Part shown: positions 57,083 to 64,000 of the stretch, one piece after another
Numbering within the stretch: position 1 is the stretch's first letter
Layout: each line of letters starts with the position of its first letter
Source: Acanthosoma haemorrhoidale
Lineage: Eukaryota > Arthropoda > Insecta > Hemiptera > Acanthosomatidae
NCBI GenBank assembly: GCA_930367205.1
Contig: OV884012.1
Location: 57,123,239 to 57,187,238 of the forward strand
Direction: 5' to 3'
Length of the DNA: 64,000 nucleotides
Position numbers and translations under genes: made by a program
Notes under the pieces: generated by a model
Database searches by the model: none
Seen by the model: the letters and a program-made list of their open reading frames with translations, nothing else
What the model was told of the DNA's origin: nothing

Positions 57083-58384
57083 GCTGCCGAGGAGAGGGAT
57101 TGCCCAACTTGTTAACCTGTACAATTCATGTATCAGGTTGCGATACTTCCCGACAGCGTGGAAACAAGCTATCTTGTTCCCGCTGCGCAAGCCCACAAAG
57201 AGAGGCGACCACCCAGCCCACTATCGCCCGATCAGTCTTCTCCCTCACATGGGGAAGATTCTCGAAAAGATAATACTGAACTACCTGAAGGGGTTCTGTT
57301 CGGAAAATGCTATTATTCCGTATGAGCAGACAGGTTTTCAGGCTCAGCTGAGTACAGAACATCCGCTTGTGAAGGTACAAACGGAAGCCACCCTTGGTAT
57401 CAACAAGAAATAGCAGTTGCTATGATTTCGTTGGACTGCACGCAGGCTTTCGACTCAGTGTCCCACGGGATGCTATGCCGACAGCTTTGTGACTGGGAAT
57501 GCCCAGAGCAGCTATATACCATGTTGGTTTCGTTCTTGAAGAACAGATCGGTGAGGGTACGGGTGGGTGATTGCCTCTCTAACCCATTCCCTCTGACTTG
57601 TGGAGTTCCTCAAGGAGCGGTTTTGTCTCCGGTTCTTTTCAGTATGTACACATCTGAAATTGTTGGGACAAATTATCAGAAAGCTACTGTAATCGCTTTC
57701 GCCGACGACATTGCCGTTTACAGCAGCAGCATGAGTGCACAAAGAGCTCTTACACACGCCGAGTCAGTTTGTAACGTTATCAGTGACAGACTGGGCATGT
57801 TAAACATCAGCGTAAACGCCGGGAAGACCGACTGCGTAATCTTCTCCCTCCAAAAGGGGAAAAAATCCTTGCCAAAATCGTATAGCGTGGGAGGGCAAGA
57901 GAGCTCACCAGCTTTCTCAATGCACTATTTGGGTATAAAAATGGATAGGCATCTCCATTTATCTACTCATTTTAGTAATAAAATAGAAAAAGTACGACAA
58001 AGGTCTTACCGGCTATCGCACTTGCTAACTTCACCTAACCTGTCACTTCATCTTAAATTGATGATATATAAATGTGTCCTCCGGCCAGCTCTGCTGTACG
58101 GTGCCCCGCTATTTACCCACTTGACTGACAATACAGCAAAATGTCTCCAACACTTCCAGAATGGAATCATGCGAAAAGTGGTCCGATATACCTCTTTCGA
58201 GAGGTTGAAGAACGCTGACCTGCACCCGTTGCTTGGTGTGCCGTCGGTGGGTGAGTTCATCCGCCGGAGACACATTAAGTTTTTTGACTCGTTGCAGCAC
58301 CTGACAAATCCAGTGTTTAACACTATGACCCCACCACCCCTCCCGCATCGATGGCAACAGACTGTCGGGGAAAAATTAGGATAA
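57083..58384 (+). pseudogene. Jockey-clade reverse transcriptase ORF2, truncated, one frameshift
   Basis: The first part (to 57413) has LVNLYNSCIRLRYFPTAWKQ, HYRPISLLPHMGKILEKI and the YEQTGFQ block. The second (about 57395-58384) has ISLDCTQAFDSVSHG (first catalytic Asp), CGVPQGAVLSPVLFSMY and IAFADDIAVYSSS (catalytic FADD intact), thumb MHYLGIKMD, and the C-terminal LRPALLYGAPLF and HPLLGVPSVGEFI. A single frameshift near 57395-57413 separates them. Otherwise it is well kept, making it the youngest LINE here. The Met at 57024 is in the host LTR and is not a start. No endonuclease. Confidence 0.9.
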
Positions 58385-58566
58385 GAATTAGTATGTAAGT
58401 TAGGTTTAAGGTTGATCAAAAAGGTGAGCCCCATCACCTTATTAGTCAGTTCAGTCAAGTCATGTAGAATGTATATCATTATACTTGTTTATTCATTATA
58501 TAATTTCTATAAAATAACAAAACCTGTATATAATGTAGTGATGCTACAGGAAATACAAAAAAAAAA
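57083..58566 (+). mobile_element. 5'-truncated jockey-clade LINE with A tail and target duplication
   Basis: 1.48 kb between two exact 13-bp repeats, ending in about 11 A. It holds the RT domain and C-terminus of ORF2 only, a normal result of incomplete target-primed reverse transcription. It lies inside an LTR of the tRNA-Trp gypsy family. The unoccupied site is present in the E3 LTR near 43535-43560 (TTGGAAGAGATATTTTCC), which confirms the boundaries. Confidence 0.93.
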
Positions 58567-58579
58567 AGAGAATTCTTCC
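58567..58579. repeat. 13-bp target duplication of the LINE, right
   Basis: AGAGAATTCTTCC; see 57070-57082. Confidence 0.92.
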
Positions 58580-58831
58580 TTGTGGCTGACGGTCACTTGG
58601 GGCCCTACAAACTTTACCTAGTAGTGTCTCCTCCAGCAAGCAATCCAGCCTCTCTCCGGTTCCCACTCACCTTTGGGATCTGGACGGTTTTGGGCTACCC
58701 TTAGATACCGAGTGTGAATTCATGGTCATTCCAAGACCACAGAAACTACCTATAATAGTCATAGCATATTCAACTCCGTCACTTCGTCACTAGGGCCAGG
58801 GTAACTAGGCCCCCCTTGTGACGAACCGACA

Positions 58832-58836
58832 TATGT
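58832..58836. repeat. Imperfect 5-bp target duplication, right
   Basis: TATGT against TGTGT at 56544-56548. Confidence 0.5.
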
Positions 58837-59164
58837 CATATAACATACCGTAAAAATTACGATAATATGCAGTAAAATATTATAATGTGCAGTATATTAT
58901 GTATTATGTAGCTAAATAGTGGAAAAAAGCAGTGATGGTGAAATATTAAGCCATAAACAGGCGCGAAAAAACAAACCAATTTTATTACAGAAAAAATTAA
59001 TATTTTCATTATAATAAATTACATTTTTTATTCTAAAATATGCTAAAAAGAATACTACGTTTCGAATATTTAAGTAATATTCGATTTGATTAAAACATCT
59101 ATGTTATTTCAGAAATAATTGATTAAATTACCATATTTACATTATCAAACTTAATATTAAATTC
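58837..59164. other. AT-rich intergenic sequence, no gene seen
   Basis: Nothing recognised. Confidence 0.4.
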
Positions 59165-59440
59165 TCTCGCGCTCTTGGTCAGCCTCCGTTGGTTCGTATA
59201 CGGTGTCGCGGCTGATGGAGGAGCGTGGGAGACTTCCCAAGACTCCGCCTCCTCTCTCGCATGCGAGGGAGGTGACAACCATGTGGATTTGGGAGGTCTC
59301 TGGGCTGTTTATAAATACTGTATGAATGAGCTAGTGAATGAAAAATTGTAAATATGGTATGAATGAGATAATGTATCACAATTACTTATTGCCCAATAAG
59401 GCAGGTTGTAATTTTATCATAATAACAATAAAAATATTAA
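59165..59440 (+). repeat. Dispersed repeat family R-A, most complete copy
   Basis: Joins the GC-rich part seen at 50.4 kb (GGTCAGCCTCCGTTGGTTCG, CTCGCATGCGAGGGAGG) to the AT-rich part seen at 42.4 and 53.7 kb (TGCCCAATAAGGCAGG, TTGTAATTTTATC), so the family is at least 275 bp. No inverted ends, no A tail and no tRNA boxes were seen. Confidence 0.8.
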
Positions 59441-60281
59441 TTTAATTACAAAATGTATATTATTCAAATTCTGAATGATTTCCTCAGTCATTACAATTAC
59501 CACTTAAATCATTTTCTAGAGAGGTATTATAATTTACATCCATACGCATTTCATAATTTACTTCTGTGAAACTGAATCGTTTGTAAGATAAATATAGAAA
59601 ACAATCTCTCTAATCTGCAGATGTTATCTGGGCATTGGTTTTTGACATGGTTCTGTATTGCTTCTATAAAAGAGCTAAACTAAGTAGAAAAATTATTTTG
59701 GGGATGTGGGGACCGCCACTCATCTCATTTAGAATGTACGTGGTTCTGATGTGAGCCCAAACAGTTCTTAGTACCAACATCAAAGCAAGCATCCTTTATT
59801 ATGCAAATGTAATATTTCTGCGGTGCTTATGCTGGTATAACCTCTTTTACTTATCCCCATGAGTACGTTTTTTACTACTTTCGGTAAACTCTAAAAAAAA
59901 AAATGCAAAATATTTTTACAACTTTTTTTATTTTATGACAACAATACGTACTATGAATTTTGTGCACAACACAATCATTCATTATTGTTTTAAAGTTCTT
60001 TTTTTGTGTTTTACAAAAATGTCACGAAATTCCCGTAAAAAAATTTTTTAAGCCTTTTGTACAGATTTTAAATGCAATTATTTAAAATATACATAATATA
60101 TGTATTCGAAGCCCGAACTTGCGAAAAAGACAAATTTGGGCAAATATGCAACGTAAAACCTTACAAAATGAGTTTGAATGAGTTGATTCGTGAAGATATA
60201 TACTAATGTCATTTAAAAAATGATGCAAACATAAAATCCATTTGGATACAAATCCGGGCCTTAATCATGATATAAATATAT

Positions 60282-60318
<37 letters not shown>

Positions 60319-61639
60319 ATATGTTGAATTTTAATTGATTTTATGGTAGATAATAATTTACAAATTATTCTATTAGCTCCCATTTTTTATTGAATAATAT
60401 TAAAGGAATACTAATCTTAATTGAATTAATAATTAATTGAATAATACTTAAGCAATAGTGGGAAATGTAAAAGGCCTCAGTTCTCTCGAGAGCTCATATA
60501 AGAATCTAAGCGTATATAATTTGTTCAAACAAGTCATTTTTTCCTTCATTTGTTCAACCTGATGATAAATATTCATAAGAACAATTGCAACAAGTGCACC
60601 AATGCGCAGCCATCTATTGCATATCGCAATAAACACTTTAATCTTAAACGCTAGTCAATATGTAAAAAAAAATTATTTAATAATTGACACATAATTACTT
60701 TTCATGAATAATAATTTATCAATTGTATGGTACTAATATTGATAATATAATAAACTAAAATATGTTATACCATGTGGTCACGGAACATAATTTAAAATGT
60801 AATTTTTATAAGTGGAATTGGATGGACAGGAAGACAAAAACTGGCCTGAAACAATAAACCAAAATAGACAAAGTGTTGAAGTTTCACCATATCTCTAATA
60901 AATTATCTATATATTTTCAATTATAACCTAAAAATAACCCAAAACAAAACTTAGAACATGTGTAAGGACCTTAGGTTCGGTAAAACAATAACGGAGCTTT
61001 TTGGGAATAAAAATTTGGGAAGATACATTTAAATGCAATAATTTATAGTGGCTTGATATTTTAATATTCTTTTTCTTCTCCTTCTTATGGAAGATAATTA
61101 ATAAGGTGCACACATCACAAGAATATTAAACTACCTTCATTGGTTTTTTCTTCTTTTTTTACTCTTTCATTCATAGTGCATTTTCAATTTTTTTTTAAAT
61201 AAAGCGATGATATTATACATGAGCTTTAATAACATTTGTTTGAAGGGGTCGTGGTGATAATTTTGCGTTTAAGTAGCTTACAGTGAAAGAGGACATATTC
61301 ATCATTCCGAGCTAAATTTATAAAAAAAGAAAAAAATCACGAATTTCAGCATTTTTTTTCTTCCAAAATATTCGTGAACATAAAATATATTCGAAACAAA
61401 CTGTGCTGAGAGACGGACATGAGCATAAGTTCAATATTCCAATTACAATTATGTATAGGATAATATATTTTTAATAGTAACATCCAAGAATACTCCTGGA
61501 AATGTTTCTTTATTGGCGATATTATATATAATACATAAACTCTCTGGGTAAGCCTTGTTTTGGATTAAATCTTGATAAATATAATGTTTTCACAAATTCA
61601 CTTTTTTTTTAAAACAAATTTTATCAGGGATGTCCCTGA
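59441..61639. other. Very AT-rich intergenic sequence with a (TA)n microsatellite
   Basis: (TA)15 at 60287-60316. No gene recognised. Confidence 0.5.
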
Positions 61640-61800
61640 CCTATTATGCGAGGATTATAACTTAAGTCATGCAGCTTAAGACAACTCTTCGCTCCCAGCA
61701 CTTTCCTTTTCTTGGTCTTGTCGATATATTCTGCAAAAGGCTTAGACGGTCTTCCTCGCTGCTGTTGCCGGATCGGGATCACGCAACGGCTCTTAGTTGA
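61640..61800 (-). pseudogene. Short coding relic with an AT-hook-like GRP motif
   Basis: On - about 61797-61645 is open and encodes RQQQRGRPSKPFAEYIDKTK and then KRKVLGAKSCLKLHDLSYNP. RGRP is the AT-hook core, and the G-R-P-x-K-x-F ... R/KSKRRK arrangement is common in uncharacterised, transposon-associated arthropod proteins (my recollection, not checked). Too short to be a gene on its own. Confidence 0.35.
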
Positions 61801-63654
61801 ATAAAATGTTTTCCCAGCCAGTCTTTATAATTGCTAAGAAACACGCCTTTTTATCGTTGAGACTTTACCCATCTTCTTTGTTCCAAAAATTAATTGTATG
61901 CTTAAATTCCGTCAATTACGATTCGGACTGGCCACCCGCCTATCAATCTATCAACAAAATAATTGGAAATTGGCATGCTCCTACCTGTTTTCGTTGAGCT
62001 GTTATCCCACACCTCGATAGTGATTTTGGTTGCTGAATACATCTATTTAAAGGCTTAGTGCAAAAAAGTATGGTATTCCTTGAAACTACATAACTCAACG
62101 TTCAAGAGAAAGAAATATTCATCGTGGTATTCCATTGTATTCAATAGTTTTTATTCTAAGGAATTTAAATATCGTTAATTGAAGAAACCATTAAATGTTC
62201 TACAAAAAATATAACTACCTAATATTTCTCTGGAACTGCATGACCAAATACACACTTACCTAAACTTGAATGATCCATAATAATAGGAGGTGCGGATTGT
62301 TGCATATTCTACTTACGATTAAAATGAAGAATGCGAAACAAAAACACCGTTATCTCTCAGCTCGTGCACGCTTGTTCAAAGAACATTCAGGAGCTCATGG
62401 GACCACCTTAGGTAAACACGACCAGTTGAATAAAGATTATATTTATTCCACAACTCTCCTTCAATAAGAAAATATAATTTTTGGGCAGAATTGAAAATTT
62501 TATTTTCGTTCACCTAATTTGTAAATTTATCCAACTGTGCTGCATAAATATACCCGGAAAGCCCCGTGTTACCTGTATCAAGCTGGTAGGCCAATAATGA
62601 TGTTGGGGATTGAGTGGCCTATATTCTAGATTCTACGGCGGGAATAATTCGTTTGTTTCTCTCTCGTTCTTACAGTTTGACCACTCAATCTCCCAGAATG
62701 CTAGAGTGCCTTTCAGCAATTGTTTGCACATACTACAAGAGGTAGTTACTGTATGCACGATGTCTGCGCCCTCTTCTGTAGATTCCTCCACTTCCCTATC
62801 ATGCACCATGCTCATTCTGAATTATTCCTTGTTGGAGGCTCACTTAATTAATGATTACTCGCATACTGTGGTTTTTTAAGTTCTGAAGTATTTAAAGGAT
62901 GATTATCATAATATTAAATAATTAGTTGAAATTTATATAAAAATATGCAGCAAATTTTTCTATAGTTTTAACATTTTTAATCTCAAGCTTGATTAATTGG
63001 GTTTAAGTCGACATGAAATTATCAGGTAAATTTTCAATTATTTCCATAACGAGATAATTACAGTCGTAGTGTTATATGTATTCGGAAACTTTCTATGGAC
63101 CCGGTATGACTTCGACACGCCTTCTAACATTGCCTTTCTATAGCAAACCATTTTACGACTCTGCAATGATGTGAGTGCAATTAAAGCTACTGTCAACTTA
63201 TGTAACACTGAAGGCTAATTACAAAGGCAGTAGTAAAAAAAAAAAAAACTGGAATCTACGCAAAGGATTCTGATGAGGTGCGTGTTTCCTAACACGGTAA
63301 AGCCTCTCTTTTGAGAATTAGATATCGGTTTTTTATACCCTACAAATTAAGCGTGCCCTTCCTAGATCTTTACGATTTGTCCAGGCATTGCGAAATAATT
63401 CATGACGCAGTATGCTACGCATTTATATTGGTCTCTATCAACGAAACGCTCTGTTTTTAACGACAGTAGCTGCACTGTTATCAAACTCTTGCCTCGCACA
63501 CTTGACCTATTTAATAATTTGCCATTGATTATGTTTTGATGTTGCTGATAAATTTTGCTCATATTATGTTTTTTTGGAAAAGCTAGAGGGAAATACGCAG
63601 TGGCACGTGCTAATTAGCTGTGAAGCAGAGACAACGATTTTTTGAGTGGATTGT
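61801..63654. other. Intergenic sequence, no gene seen
   Basis: 62610-62879 is open on both strands; the - reading (CSMCKQLLKGTLAFWEIEWS) has natural-looking composition, but I cannot place it. Confidence 0.35.
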
Positions 63655-63850
63655 GCCGGAGACGATAGCCTGGAGACCAAGAGGTCAGTCAGCGCAGCTG
63701 ATTGGTTATGTCTGATAGGAATCGGCAATTGCATCAGCTAAGAAAAGCAATTAGTGGCTTCCAACGTACAGACAGATCTAATTCAGGCTGGATGGCATAA
63801 TTACACACTAGAGCACCATGCAAGAGACCGAAGACTTTGGTGCACACATC
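63655..63850 (+). pseudogene. Possible LINE 3'-end relic
   Basis: AWRPRGQSAQ near 63668 and, in another frame, TDLIQAGWHNYTLEHHARDR followed by RLWCTHP (63770-63850) resemble the last segment of many LINE proteins, which reads W-R-P-R-G-x-R ... AxDRxxW. Weak and frame-shifted. Confidence 0.3.
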
Positions 63851-64000
63851 CGGTGCAAAACAAACGTTAACAAAGGGCCTGGTGCACACATACGGTGTAT
63901 AAAAGTACGGCAGCTCTTAGGCTTAGGATACAAGGTTCACCAAATTACAAATGTGCTCCGTGAGGAAAGGCAAGAAGATGAAGCTATCATGACGCCACTG
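63851..64000. other. Window end, no gene seen
   Basis: GGTGCACACAT(A/C)CGGTG occurs twice (63838, 63881), a short local duplication. Confidence 0.4.

Larger units (their letters stand above)
56549..58831 (+). mobile_element. LTR of the tRNA-Trp gypsy family, split by a LINE
   Basis: Starts TGCAGCGACTGCTAACTAC and ends TTGTGACGAACCGACA, matching the solo LTR at 30748-31358 (reversed) and E3's LTR at 42996. Without the LINE at 57083-58567 it is about 786 bp. Compared with E3 it lacks about 125 bp containing the TGTCGGGGCA core. No internal region adjoins it, so it is a solo LTR. Confidence 0.85.

Noticed and set aside
60287..60316. (TA)15 run as a regulatory or origin element
   Set aside because: An ordinary microsatellite in AT-rich DNA with no flanking structure.

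Overview
This is an AT-rich animal nuclear window, almost certainly from an insect or another arthropod. The evidence is a cuticle-type structural protein gene with the usual tiny first exon, jockey-clade LINE fragments, gypsy elements of two different lineages, a mariner relic and small DNA transposons. I cannot fix the insect order. I see no rRNA gene, no intact tRNA gene, no CRISPR array and no bacterial-style operon. One host gene is well supported; most other recognisable sequence is dead or dying transposable elements.

Layout. 90-3199 and 3233-6218 hold two gypsy-type LTR retrotransposons, the first on + and the second on -, only 33 bp apart. Both carry a primer-binding site for tRNA-Phe, have LTRs of about 185 bp bounded by AGTTA/TAACT, and have large internal pol deletions. 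The second is flanked by a TATATA target duplication. 8289-12109 (-) is the cuticle gene: a 12-nt coding exon behind a TATA promoter at 12.1 kb, a 3.1-kb intron, and one main exon encoding a signal peptide, a Gly/Tyr block and nine PYPV motifs. 13.2-24.97 kb is a graveyard: a jockey fragment split by a hAT-type MITE, a jockey endonuclease fragment, a deleted mariner with clean inverted repeats, a LINE 3' end, a fold-back MITE, a CR1/jockey-like LINE and a gag-only LINE end.

30.7-31.4 kb is a solo LTR with a 5-bp duplication. It belongs to a family primed by tRNA-Trp (CsRn1-like). The same family gives a coding relic at 42996-45895 and an LTR at 56549-58831 that was itself split by a 5'-truncated jockey LINE with a 13-bp duplication. 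A diverged relative lies near 38.9 kb. 36914-39907 is a large inverted duplication of an unrecognised acidic pseudogene: arms of about 750 and 800 bp with 156 nt identical, around a 1.45-kb spacer. 49.6-52.9 kb has another jockey C-terminal fragment, a 0.26-kb direct duplication and a ~200-bp tandem repeat. At 56064-56105 there is a possible 42-nt exon with a lectin-like peptide.

Working together: nothing here forms a pathway. The cuticle gene is the one unit that looks functional. The retroelement pairs, solo LTRs, nested insertions and inverted duplication record the local history of insertion and deletion. The inverted duplication is the piece most likely to have an unexpected activity, because a transcript across it would fold into a long hairpin.
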